From contig CAUYUJ010019879.1 in the NCBI GenBank assembly GCA_963575745.1, positions 65,527 to 90,526 of the forward strand: a stretch of DNA of 25,000 nucleotides, in the 5' to 3' direction. The notes below the pieces were generated by a model. It was not told where the DNA came from. It did no database searches and saw nothing but the letters and a program-made list of their open reading frames with translations. Position 1 is the stretch's first letter, and every line of letters begins with the position of its first letter. Of this stretch, positions 9,271 to 17,667 are shown one piece after another. A program made the position numbers and the translations under genes. The stretch is from Prorocentrum cordatum (taxonomy: Eukaryota; Sar; Dinophyceae; Prorocentrales; Prorocentraceae).

Positions 9271-9288
9271 TAGGGGGACACGCCCGAC
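9271..9288 (-). repeat. Orphan family-B right terminus
   Basis: TAGGGGGACACGCCCGAC resembles the family-B right end AGGGACAGGCCCGAC and directly abuts the outer end of element F. It could be the right end of the copy that starts at 7350. The 110 bp from here to 9398 is GC-rich and otherwise empty. Confidence 0.4.
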
Positions 9289-9398
9289 CTAAGGCCAGCA
9301 GCAGCCGCGGCCGCGCCCGCGGGGCGGGCGGGGCTGCCGCCTCGCGGCCCGAACGGGGGCGCCGGCCGAGGGGGCGCTCTCCCCGGGCCTCGGCTTCG

Positions 9399-9558
9399 GT
9401 CAGGCCTGTCCCCCTACAGGGGGATTTTGGCAAAAAACAAAAAAAATAACATTAGAAAACAACATGCTCCAAAACGATCACAAAATGCTCCCAAAATGGT
9501 CCCCAGACGGTGTTTTTACTGTGTTTGAATATCCCCCCTGTAGAGGGACAGGCCCGAC
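9399..9558. mobile_element. Family-B inverted-repeat element, 160 bp
   Basis: The clearest copy. Left end GTCAGGCCTGTCCCCCTACA at 9399 is mirrored by CCCCTGTAGAGGGACAGG followed by CCCGAC, ending at 9558. The AT-rich interior contains AAAATGGTCCCCAGACGG. The flanks are strongly GC-rich. It has no open frame, which fits a non-autonomous miniature element needing a transposase in trans. Confidence 0.8.
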
Positions 9559-9711
9559 GTAAACCTCGGCGAGGCGGGGGGAAGGAGGAGGCACGGCCTC
9601 GTGCGCGGAGCTCGGTGAGCGCTCGAGGCCCCGCGGGAACTTGCGCACCTGCAACCCCCAAAAGGTCCGGCGTCGTGGCTGTTTCCATGCGGGGTCCCGG
9701 GAAGTCCTGAC

Positions 9712-9766
9712 CCTCCTCCTCCTCCTCCTCCTCCTCCTCCTCCTCCTCCTCCTCCTCCTCTTTCTC
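9712..9766. repeat. CCT microsatellite
   Basis: About sixteen uninterrupted CCT units. The flanking GC-rich sequence from 9560 to 9711 and from 9767 to 10090 shows no supported gene. Confidence 0.95.
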
Positions 9767-10145
9767 CCCGGGACCGGTTTTTCATCCCGAGTTGTTTCTT
9801 AACGGCCCGGGGCTTGCCCTCTCCTGGCCTTGACGTGAGGCCCCTCCTTCTGCCTTCCCCCCTCTGTCAATGAAAGCTGTGCGCGGCCCGCTCAGCTTCG
9901 ACCGGAAGAGGCTCGCTCTCGCCCCGCGGATCCAAAAAAAGCTTCTTGACGGCCCCGGGGCCCTGCGAGGGCCCCCCGGGGCCGACAAGAGCGAAACACC
10001 GCCCGCCCTGCTTTTTTGTTACGACGCGATTGCGTCTGGGCCTCCGGCGCGCGAGGCAGGCTCGGGTGCCGAAATCTGAGGGGGGGGGCGGCATCCCGGG
10101 CGGAGGGGGGGCGAGCCGCGGAGCCGCGCCAGGCGGGCTCCGGCG

Positions 10146-10262
10146 CAGGCGGCGCGCCTGGCGTAGGCGGCGCGCCTGGCGGCGCGCCGGCGCGGGCAGC
10201 GCCAGCTGGGCTGGCGCCGGCGGCGAGGGCAGCCGCAGCGCGGGGGCAACGGCCGCTGCGGC
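10146..10262. repeat. Cluster of triloop hairpins in GC-rich DNA
   Basis: Three consecutive copies of GGCGGCGCGCC (about 10148, 10166 and 10178) each fold as GGCG-GCG-CGCC, the first two with one or two extra pairs. They are followed by GCGCCAGC-TGG-GCTGGCGC at 10199-10217 and by GCCGCAGCG (10232-10240) with CGCTGCGGC (10254-10262). Stems are 4-9 bp and most loops are three bases, the same geometry as the hairpins at 16-22 kb. Confidence 0.7.
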
Positions 10263-10367
10263 GGTGGCGCCAGGGCGCGCGGAGGTACCGCAGGGGTGGC
10301 CCGGCAACCCGCCCTGTGGCCGGGCAGGTGAGCAGGAGGGAGCCTCGCAGGAGCCACCTCAGGTGAG

Positions 10368-10523
10368 GTCGGGCGGCATGTCCCCCTACAGACGACTGTT
10401 GGGCGACAAGATGAAAGTACTCGAGCAAAAATTCAAAACAGGCAAAAATGATAGAAAAATCGTCCCCAGACTAATTTGGGACTGTTTTTGGAGTGCTCCT
10501 CCTGTAGAGGGACGCGGCCCGAC
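10368..10523. mobile_element. Family-B inverted-repeat element, 156 bp
   Basis: Left end GTCGGGCGGCATGTCCCCCT and right end TCCTGTAGAGGGACGCGG followed by CCCGAC. The interior has AAAATCGTCCCCAGACTAAT. The left terminus shares the GCATG variation with the copy at 4473, so these two may form a subgroup distinct from the 7095 and 9399 copies. Confidence 0.75.
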
Positions 10524-10659
10524 GCGATGTCGGCGAGCGGCTGTGTCCGCGCGCGGAGACCGAGGCCCGCGCGCGCGGTCGAGCCAGAGATGGAGAGGGG
10601 CAGGAAGGAGAGCACAGAAAGGCTGTTCGACAAATGGTGTCGTGGCGAACGCATGACCT

Positions 10660-10748
10660 AGAACAAGAATAATAGCAATAACAATAATAGTAAGAATAAT
10701 AAGAAAAACAACAATAATAATATAATATTGCTACAAATAATACTAATA

Positions 10749-10813
<65 letters not shown>

Positions 10814-10995
10814 CATCATGCTCGTAGCCATAATAGTCATCGTAATAATAATAATACTAAGAGTATCATTAATAATAATATCAATAATAATAGTAATGGT
10901 GATGCTGATGGTGGTGATGATGATAATAATAATGGTGGTGGTAATAATAATGATAAGAAGAAGAAGAAAATAATAATACGAATCATAATAATAAG
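10660..10995. repeat. AAT/ATA microsatellite
   Basis: About 335 bp of AAT, ATA and GAT units, uninterrupted AAT from about 10759 to 10813. It ends directly at copy 2 of family C. It is the only strongly AT-rich long tract in the window. Confidence 0.95.
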
Positions 10996-11300
10996 AAGAA
11001 GAAGACACGCCATAAACATCATTTGTTTGGCGCTCCGCGCGGACTTCTTGGACCTGCGACGGACCCCCCTCCTGGCGCGCTCCGCGCGCGAGGGGCGGCG
11101 CCGGAGGCGGCGCTGGGGAACCCCAGCGCAGATCCAAGAAATCCGCGCGGAGCGCCAACAGTTTGTGTTTATGGCGTTCTGTTTCAAGTACCACTTAAAG
11201 CAAGGAGGGAGGAGGAGGGGGGCACGTGTCAATGCATGTCCCTCGTGGACCGTCCAGCTGGCTTCGAGGACGAAACTGTTTCTCTGCAGTCAGTTGCCGG
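10996..11300. mobile_element. Family-C fold-back element, copy 2
   Basis: Left arm 11027-11058 and right arm 11123-11158 are inverted copies with about 30 of 32 core positions matching; the arms extend outward through CGCCATAAACA and its complement TGTTTATGGCG. The 3' extension (AAGCAAGGAGGGAGGAGGAG, then CTCGTGGACCGTCCAGCTGG) matches copy 1. Arm sequence is more conserved than the loop, as expected for a terminal inverted repeat. The third arm seen in copy 1 is not evident here. Confidence 0.8.
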
Positions 11301-11489
11301 GCCAAAGTTCATGCGCCATAGATGTGCCTGAGCACAAGGCGCCCGCAATGAAAATCAGACGACGAATGAAACCATGCTATGGCGTGTGCGGCACGCATGG
11401 CCAATCCGTCACCATGCCCCTGGCACGCTGAGGCGTGGTATAGTTACCAAATGCTGTCGGGACTGTCTTCTGTGACAGTTTTGTACCCC

Positions 11490-11705
11490 CGAAGGCTCCA
11501 AGGAGACTCCCAAGAGACCAAAGTCCATCAGAAACCTACGGAAATCAAAACTTTTGGCTTTCTCGCTGTTTCACTTCCGATGGCCATCCGGGGTTCAAGA
11601 TGGCTCCAAGATGGCCCAAGAGGGCCCCAAGAGAGAGAGCCCCAAGACGGCCCCAAGGGCGCTCGCGAGTGCTCCAAGAGCGCCCCAAGAGGCGATCGTA
11701 GGCAC
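11490..11705 (+). repeat. Degenerate 11-bp CCAAGAGGC satellite, block 1
   Basis: Successive phrases such as CTCCAAGATGGC, CCAAGAGGGC, CCCAAGACGGC and TCCAAGAGCGC keep a CCAAG core about every 11 bp with drift. An 11-bp unit read in frame gives an 11-residue repeat of the PKMAPRW type, which could be mis-predicted as protein. The preceding 11301-11489 shows no supported gene. Confidence 0.75.
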
Positions 11706-11762
11706 TCTAGAAGGGCAAGGCTAATTGAAGCTCCCCTCTTTTTGTACAGTCGGGGCGTTGAC

Positions 11763-11905
11763 CTAAGGAACGATAAATAAGGAACGAAGCCCCTTTTTTA
11801 TCCCTGGGGAATACCGCACAAGGAACGACAAATAACAAATAACGCAGAAGGAACTGTAAATAACGCATGCAAGCCTAAGGAACGACCGAGCCCCTTTTGA
11901 AAAGT
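11763..11905 (+). repeat. AAGGAACGA short repeats
   Basis: AAGGAACGA occurs several times between 11766 and 11884, usually near AAATAA. The longer phrase CCTAAGGAACGA...AGCCCCTTTT is present at both ends of the block (about 11763 and 11874). This AT-rich block separates two 11-bp satellite blocks. Confidence 0.6.
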
Positions 11906-11939
11906 AAGTGTTCCTTATTCAAGCCGCTCACTGTATCGA

Positions 11940-12200
11940 TGTCTTCCAGGACGGCTCCAAGAGCGCCCCAAGAGGGCCCCAAGAGGCGCCCAGATGGCTC
12001 CCAGAGGCGCCCGAAGGGCCTCCGAGGGGCTCCCAAGAGGCCCCCAAGAGGCCTCAAGAGGATCCCCGAGGCACCCAAGACGCTCAAAGACGGCCCTGGG
12101 CCCGCCACAGTGCCCCCCCAAAAGGCCCCAAGGGGCCTCCAAAAAGCTTCCAAGCGACATCCGAGGAAACTCCGAGAGGCATTCAAGAGGCTTCTGGATC
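11940..12200 (+). repeat. Degenerate 11-bp CCAAGAGGC satellite, block 2
   Basis: Continuous CCAAGAG-type units (for example GGGCCCCAAGAGGCGCCCAG) with some 12-bp and longer spacings. It ends where the CCT tract begins. Its three-frame translation is Gly/Pro/Gln/Glu-rich low-complexity peptide and is not taken as a gene. Confidence 0.75.
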
Positions 12201-12211
12201 TTCTGTTTGGC

Positions 12212-12896
12212 CTTCTCCTTCTCCTCCTCGACTCCTCCTCCTCATCCCCTCCTCCTCTTCCTCCTCCTCCTCCTCCTCCTCATCTGCTTAGTTACTCCTC
12301 CTCGTCCCTCCTGCCTTCTCCCCCCCACCTCCTCCTCCTCCTCCTCCTCCTCCTCCTCCTCCTCCTCCTCCTCCTCCTTCCTCTTCCTTCTCCTCCTCCT
12401 CATTTTCCACGTTGTCCTCCTCCTTCCTCCTTCTCGCCCTCCTCCTCTTCCTCCTCCTCCTCCTCCTCCTCCTCCTCCTACTCCCTCTCTTGTTCCTCCT
12501 CCTCATTATCTTCCTCCCTCCTCCTCCTCCTCCTCCTCCTCCTCTTACTCCTCCTCCTCCTCCTCCTCCTCCTCGACTCCTCCTCCTCATCCCTCCTCCT
12601 CTTCCTCCTCCTCCTCCTCCTCATCTGCTTAGTTACTCCTCCTCGTCCCTCCTGCCTTCTCCCCCCCCCCTCCTCCTCCTCCTCCTCCCTTCCCTCCCTC
12701 CTCCTCCTCCTCCTCCTCCTCCTCCTCATTTTCCACGTTGTCCTCCTCCTTCCTCCTTCTCGCCCTCCTCCTCTTCTCCCTCCTCCTCCTCCTCCTCCTC
12801 CTACTCCCTCTCTTTTCCTCCTCCTCATTATCTTCCTCCTCCTCCTCCTCCTCCTCCTCCTCCTCCTCCTCCTCTTACTCCTCCTCCTTCCCCTCA
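12212..12896. repeat. Long CCT polypyrimidine tract with internal duplication
   Basis: About 690 bp, overwhelmingly C and T on the plus strand. Unique landmarks occur twice in the same order: CATCTGCTTAGTTACTCC at 12281 and 12622, CATTTTCCACGTTGTCC at 12401 and 12727, and ACTCCCTCTCTT with CTCATTATCTTCC about 325 bp apart. The tract therefore contains a segmental tandem duplication of about 325-340 bp, with later change in CCT copy number. Open frames are poly-Ser/Leu/Pro or, in reverse, poly-Arg/Glu/Gly. Confidence 0.95.
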
Positions 12897-13244
12897 TCAT
12901 GCGATTCCTTCTCCTTCTTCCTGCTCTTGGAGTACGACGGATTCTCCATAATTGTGTTTCTCTGTATGCTCCCCCACGTCCTTGATCATGAAACCGTCTG
13001 GACATCGTTTCTGGATGGGCTGATGGGTAAACGCGAAGCGCCGTCCTTACCCAAGTGTTTTCGGGTCTGACGTCTGTAACATCTCTATGTCCCCATCGTT
13101 GCATCACGCCGAACTGCGTGCACCGCCAGCGCAAGAGAGCTCCAAGAGGACTTACTGGCCGACCAAACCAAAAAACCATATATTTCGGAGTTTAGGTTTT
13201 CATGTACCAGGTTGTCACCTGTTCGGGTGCCCGTCAGCCAAAGA

Positions 13245-13395
13245 CGGCCTGAGAGGCCTCCAACATGGCCAAGATGATCAGGGACCCCCAGATGCCTCCA
13301 AGACGGCCCAAGAGGCCTCCAAGATGGTCAAGGACCCCCACGAGACCTCCAAGATGACCCCCAAGATGGTCAAGGACCCCCAAGCGGCCTCCGGG
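13245..13395 (+). repeat. 11-bp CCAAGATGG satellite, block 3
   Basis: CCTCCAAGATGGTCAAGGAC followed by CCCCA occurs twice, about 45 bp apart, among other CCAAGA units, so a higher-order repeat is forming. The 12897-13244 stretch before it contains no gene I can support; one open frame ends there in a hydrophobic, non-repetitive 46-residue tail but begins inside the CCT tract. Confidence 0.7.
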
Positions 13396-13690
13396 TAGCA
13401 GTAGTCACCAACACAAGTTCAGCGATAGCCTCCAAGAAGAAACCTGGGGGATTTAGATGGCTTTGGTTTGTTGTCCTGCGCTAGCGAGAAGGAGTAGTCT
13501 GGCTTATGTCTGCGCTGTGAACGGTCTCACACGCCTTCCACAGGACGATAACCCACTGCCGTCCTACATGCATGCATGAACTCTCTGGCTTGTCACGCGG
13601 GCTATCTTCTGCGGCCCCCCGGGGCCTAGCAACGAGCGAACGAAAAGACGGTCCAAAGAGGCTCAAGGGTGGCCCAAACCACCCCCAATA

Positions 13691-13800
13691 CGGTAGATGG
13701 CGACCCAATTGTTCCATGTTGGACCTTACTCGTGCGATGTTTGAACCTGCTTGCATGCAGGCTCGTCGTGTTTTCTGTTCGCCGACCTCTACCTCATGAT
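13691..13800 (+). mobile_element. Family-D repeat, copy 1, ending at a GAT array
   Basis: It matches the reverse complement of 23590-23745. Landmarks in order are CGGTAGATGGCGACCCAATT, GAACCTGCTTGCATGCAGGC, CGTCGTGTTTTCTGTTCGC and CTACCTCATGATGG. A GAT array starts immediately after. A CATGCATGCATGAAC phrase at about 13567 may mark an earlier boundary. Confidence 0.65.
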
Positions 13801-14040
13801 GGTGATGAGGCTGACGGCGATGACGGCGATGATGAGAATGGCAACGACGGAGATGATAAGCACGAGGATTACGATGGATGTGATGATTGTCGTGATGCTG
13901 GCGATGATGACGATGATGATGAGGAGGGAGAGGATGGTGATGCTGGTGATTTTCAGTGGCGCACGCGACGAAGTCGGCATGCAACGGACCTGCGGGTTGT
14001 GACGAAACGACTCCGACGACGACGATCGCGACGACGACCA
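13796..14040. repeat. GAT/GAC triplet array between two repeat tails
   Basis: Degenerate GAT units (13796-13945), an interruption (about 13946-14005), then GAC/CGA units to about 14040. Acidic and reverse open frames across it are repeat translations. Family D ends on its left side and an inverted family-A tail ends on its right. Confidence 0.85.
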
Positions 14041-14041
14041 C

Positions 14042-14165
14042 GATAACAACAACAATCATTATAAGACTGTTCGCTTTTACTCGCCCGTGCTCCAGTCAAA
14101 ACGAGTTCCCCACGCCCTCGATACCCACTCTTTTTGTTTTCGATGACACCCCCTTTGTGGGGATT
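14042..14165 (-). mobile_element. Family-A tail, inverted truncated copy
   Basis: Read on the minus strand this is CATCGAAAACAAAAAGAGTG, GGTATCGAGGGCGTGGGGA, GCGAACAGTCTTATAATG and then GTTGTTGTTATCG. The order and spacing match the tails of units 1-3, and a triplet array again starts at the tail end. The minisatellite part is absent, so the copy is truncated at its 5' side. Confidence 0.75.
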
Positions 14166-14386
14166 ATTTCTCTTTGCGGGGGCGGCGGGCTTAGACGGGC
14201 GGGCAAACCTGAACGGGCGAACGATCTTTCGTGGGCGTACATGCGCCCGCCATTGGAATTGGCGTGGGCCATGCAAAGAGGAGGGGGTGAACGAGGGGGA
14301 GCGGGAGGAAGGGAGGGGGTGGACGAAGGAACAGGGAAAACGCCAGGAGAAAGGGAGCAAAAAGGGGGGCGGTTGATTAGAGGCAG

Positions 14387-14388
<2 letters not shown>

Positions 14389-14432
<44 letters not shown>

Positions 14433-14499
14433 AGAGAGAGAGAGAGGGAGAGGGAAAACAACAAAACACGAAAACCATATAAGAGAGGTCGAAAGAGGG

Positions 14500-14531
<32 letters not shown>

Positions 14532-14720
14532 CAAAAAAGAGAGAGAGAGAGAGAAAGAGAAAGAAAGAGGGAGGTATGAGGCAGGAGAGGGGAGGGAAAA
14601 GGGAGGAGGGAGACGAGGGAGAGGGAATAAGGCAGAGAGGCAAAAGGATGAGGGGGGAGAGAAAAGGGAAGATATGAGGGAGGGGGGAGGAGGGAAGGGA
14701 GGAGGAGCAGGAAGGCAAGA
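14389..14720. repeat. GA-rich polypurine tract
   Basis: Runs of pure GA (about 14389-14427 and 14500-14526) within about 330 bp of mostly G and A. The sequences before it (14166-14388) and after it (14721-15040) are purine-rich and hold no supported gene. Confidence 0.95.
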
Positions 14721-15346
14721 GCGTGAACGTTCGAAGAAACCCTAGGCGAAAGCGAGGAAAACAACCGCGGCATTAGTGCGGGGGGCAACAGGGGAATCGA
14801 CGCTCTGCCGCCCCCCAGAGCGCCTCGGCCAAAAAGCCCTTGCGAGCGACGGGCGCAGGGAGCAAGGCGAAAGCAAGGGGGAGAGCGAGAGGAAAGAGGG
14901 GGGCGGAGATGGGGAATTGATAAAATAGAGGAAATGAGGAAGGAGGGGCCGCAAGGACGCGCTGGGGGAGGAGGGGCGCGGCGATTGTAGAGCTGGGTGG
15001 CCAGGGGGTTGATCAAGAGGAGGGGGGGGAAACGTTTCATGACAATTGGCCCTGCCTGATGAGGCCCTCAGAACTTACTCAGCGAAACCCCGCGAACGTT
15101 CAGTGGCCTCGACCAGGAACCCGGCCGCGGAAACCCGCCCGAAGCCTGCGAAAGGGCCATCCGTGAGCTCTGCCCCATGGACAAAGGTGGCCACCTACCT
15201 CGGCCCGGGGATGATAAAAAGAAGAACAGGTTCCCGCTTCGCCTCCGCGAAGGAGGAGACCACAACAACAATGACTATTGGGGATGCAAATGGCCGATTA
15301 AGCTGGGCAGCTGGGCCATCAAAGTGCTCAGCGCGTCACTAAGGGC

Positions 15347-15817
15347 TTGCGATCCGATATGTTCCTCAAGCCCCTGGGGGCACGTCAGATGATGGAAGGC
15401 GAATACAGCCCCAGCGGGATGTGGCCGGGCGAGAGCTATGAGCATCGCCTGGACCAGCTCGAACGGCGCGTTGACAAAATTGACCGCGGGCCGCTTCATT
15501 CCGCGCTGAACAGGTCGGCGAGCGGCAAGATGTGGCTGGCTGAGCAGATGCTCGAGCCCGCCACTCTCCGTGCCCCACTGCCCCCATCGCACGCGATTCC
15601 AAACTGGGCCAAGTCCTTCGTCGCCAGACGTGACCGCTCAGTGCCAGGGGGCCCTCGCTCAGTTGCCGACCGCAATGCGTGGGAAAAGGTTGATCTCATT
15701 GCTCGCAGCGACAAGTGCTACTGCAGCTCACCCTTCCTCTCAAGGTCTCGGAAGAGAAAATGGCGGAGGTCCAAGCCGACGATGGCTGGGCCCGACAATC
15801 CCATGGAACCTCGGTGA
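15347..15817 (+). pseudogene. Coding-like fragment with short coiled coil
   Basis: Unrecognised. The most protein-like stretch is about residues 25-45, MWPGESYEHRLDQLERRV, with leucines and charged residues at heptad spacing suggesting a short coiled coil, followed by a Met/Leu-rich helix-like segment (KMWLAEQMLE). From about 15640 the adjacent frame is equally convincing, so a frame change probably lies there. It is the first clear piece of a broken plus-strand coding region that continues to 21802. A minus-strand frame (15275-15592) is open too and cannot be excluded by eye. Confidence 0.35.
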
Positions 15818-16235
15818 GCATGCCCCATTCTTTCCTCGAGGGATATCAACTCCTCGCCCCGACCCTCGCTATGGTGGAGGCGTGAAGAAAAACGACATTG
15901 GGGTTCACTCGCTCCCGCGCGAGAATGATGATCCGCTCGTGCATCTCCGTTGCGGAGCGGCGGAGGAAACGTTCGCGGACGAATGCTGGAACGCAGCTGA
16001 AATAGCGTTCTGGAGCATGCCCGCGAGCGTCAGAAGGGGCGGCCCCGCTCAGAAGTGCACGGAAGCCCCCGCCGAGATCGTGCTGTCCGAAATACGCAAC
16101 TATCATTGGACCCCAGCAGCCTTGCGCGCAACAGAGAGCGCTTGGACACTGTTTCGGCATCTGCTTGATTGGGGACACGCCGTTGACAAGGACTTCGCGA
16201 AGTCGAGAAACCCCGGGGCCGGGCTAGGGCCCTGA
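15639..16235 (+). pseudogene. Coding-like fragment, unknown family
   Basis: The frame shows non-repetitive, helix-prone protein sequence, for example DPLVHLRCGAAEETFADECW followed by NAAEIAFWSMPAS, and later a WTLFRHLLDWGHAVDKDFAK segment. Composition is balanced rather than homopolymeric, unlike the shadow frames. It ends at a TGA at 16235. The next 70 bp have no long frame before the following fragment opens at 16306. I recognise no domain. Confidence 0.4.
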
Positions 16236-16305
16236 GGCCGATCACGCGAGAGCCAGACAGTGCGACTGGGCCCCAGACCTGCGGCCCATGGGTATTGCAA
16301 CCTAA

Positions 16306-17049
16306 GGCGCGCCCCCGAATCTGCGGTTTGACGCGGCGGTGGAGGATGTCTGGACGCACCTGCGTGCCAACGGGCGTCTGCTCGAGTCTCTACGTCCGCC
16401 GTTGGGCGGCGCGTCGAAGCCGCCGCCTCATCCGGCCGGCGCGCCTCCCCAGGCGCATTCGCCGACTGGGGTTAGGGCGAAGCCGCCGGCTCAGCCGGCG
16501 GGCGCGCCCCTGCAAGCGCATTCGACGACCGCGGAAGCGCCGGCGCCACCGGCTCCGCCGGTTGGCGTCGACGCCCCTTCACAAGTGGCTCCAGCAAAAC
16601 CTCCTCCAGACAAGCCAGCGACGTCGTCGACGCCGCCAGCTCAGCCGGCCGGCAGCGGCGACGGCGCGCATCCGACGGGGAAGGCGACGTCAGCGCGCGA
16701 TGGGCCCGAGCTAGCGTCTGACGGCGCCCCCACGAAGGCGCCCCCAGCGGGGGCACGGAGGGCCAGGGCGCCGCTCGAACCGGCCCCGCCTCGTCAACCA
16801 AAGCCGGCCGCAGCGCGACGTGAGCGCCCTCCTGCGCGACCGCCGCCTCTGCCCATTCCATGGGGAACGAACATCTCCGAGGGTCCGAGTGCACCTCCAC
16901 CGCCCGCGCCGGAAGAGTCACCGGCTCGAGCGCTCTCGGGAGCAGCACCGCAACAAAGGCGATGGGCCAGGACGGATGGCGCTGACACTGGGGGGGGTTC
17001 TGCCAGTTGGTCCTCGACCGAATGCCGCGCCCGAGGCGCCGCCCGGTGA
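16306..17049 (+). pseudogene. Coding-like fragment, Pro/Ala-rich linker
   Basis: It opens right after a TAA. The first 35 residues look like ordered protein (NLRFDAAVEDVWTHLRANGR, then LLESLRP). They are followed by about 150 residues of Pro, Ala, Gly and Lys with repeated PPAQPAG units. These repeats coincide with DNA hairpins at 16484-16500 and 16548-16562, so the peptide repetition may be a by-product of DNA-level palindromes. The frame becomes less convincing after about 16815; the adjacent frame takes over near 16950. Confidence 0.4.
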
Positions 17050-17269
17050 ACGAGATGCCCGGCCTGGCTCAGCCCGCGACCGGCGGGGGCCTGCTCCAGT
17101 TCAGGCCTCAGCTTCGGGGCCAGCTTTGCCGGCCCCCGAAGAGCGACGTTCTCTCGCGGAAACGGCGAGCGAAGGAAGCCGAGAAGAAAGGTATCATAGC
17201 GATGATGATGGATCACAGTCGCATTCATCGGTCGCCGCATCAATACCTCCGAGATCTCTAGGGCGATGA
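16976..17269 (+). pseudogene. Coding-like fragment, acidic/Ser-rich
   Basis: In the frame entered at the ATG at 16976 the sequence begins MALTLGGVLPVGPRPNAAPE and ends with an acidic and Ser-rich stretch, EERYHSDDDGSQSHSS, before a stop at 17269. A new frame then opens (17274-17465) with IVELRGFLAGHFGDRSRR and LTLLQAEDVDELLERTR, both helix-like. The short gap and frame offset between two credible pieces fit a small indel. No family recognised. Confidence 0.35.
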
Positions 17270-17273
17270 CCCC

Positions 17274-17465
17274 ATGTCGAGGCTCATCGTGGAGCTTAGA
17301 GGCTTCTTGGCAGGCCACTTTGGGGACCGCTCACGCCGCTCCGCTCTGTCGTTGAGCCGGGAAATCGCATCGCTCTGGCACCGACGGCCAATCAAAGAGC
17401 CGAGCGATGGGCTCACGCTTCTGCAAGCGGAGGATGTTGATGAATTGCTAGAAAGGACACGATAA
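17274..17465 (+). pseudogene. Coding-like fragment, helical
   Basis: A 63-residue frame with alternating hydrophobic and charged residues, ending LLQAEDVDELLERTR and TAA. It directly follows the acidic/Ser-rich piece in another frame. Between here and 17668 the frames are ambiguous; one contains GGYSKAYKEWAGVMLLF, which may be a further piece. Confidence 0.35.
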
Positions 17466-17667
17466 TTCGTAAGACTCGCTACGCGAAGGCTGTCCAGCGC
17501 AACTCGCATGGCCCGGGGGGCTATTCGAAGGCTTACAAAGAGTGGGCTGGTGTCATGCTGCTATTCATCACCTCGCGAGACGACGCATTTTGTCAAGGCC
17601 CCCGAGATCGCCGGGGGCATGATGCGAAGCGAGAGTCCGGAACAGTTGCGCTCGAGAGTCGCGTCCG

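Larger units (their letters stand above)
7660..9272. mobile_element. Element F: 1.6-kb element with about 90-bp inverted ends
   Basis: The outer ends are perfect inverted copies of the 18-mer TAATCCAGAAGCCGGAAC (7660-7677 plus strand, 9255-9272 complement). Similarity continues inward with gaps to about 7751 and 9184. Each arm carries two near-palindromic sites of the form CCCTTCTGTGACAGAAGGG: 7703-7721 and 7734-7751 on the left, 9220-9239 and 9184-9202 on the right. Paired subterminal palindromes in long TIRs are typical of transposase-binding sites in DNA transposons, but no transposase catalytic motif is visible. The interior holds a decayed minus-strand frame and a run of stem-loops. Confidence 0.7.

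Noticed and set aside
11897-12985. 362-residue plus-strand frame and matching minus-strand frames
   Set aside because: They are translations of the 11-bp satellite and the CCT tract.
12897-13070. Hydrophobic non-repetitive tail after the CCT tract (EYDGFSIIVFLCMLPHVLDH)
   Set aside because: It is open only because the upstream repeat lacks stops. It is 46 residues, with no start codon of its own in a good position and no second line of evidence.
15275-15592. Minus-strand 105-residue frame opposite the coiled-coil fragment
   Set aside because: It is partly protein-like, but neighbouring convincing sequence up to 21.8 kb is all on the plus strand, so I favoured the plus strand. This is not certain.
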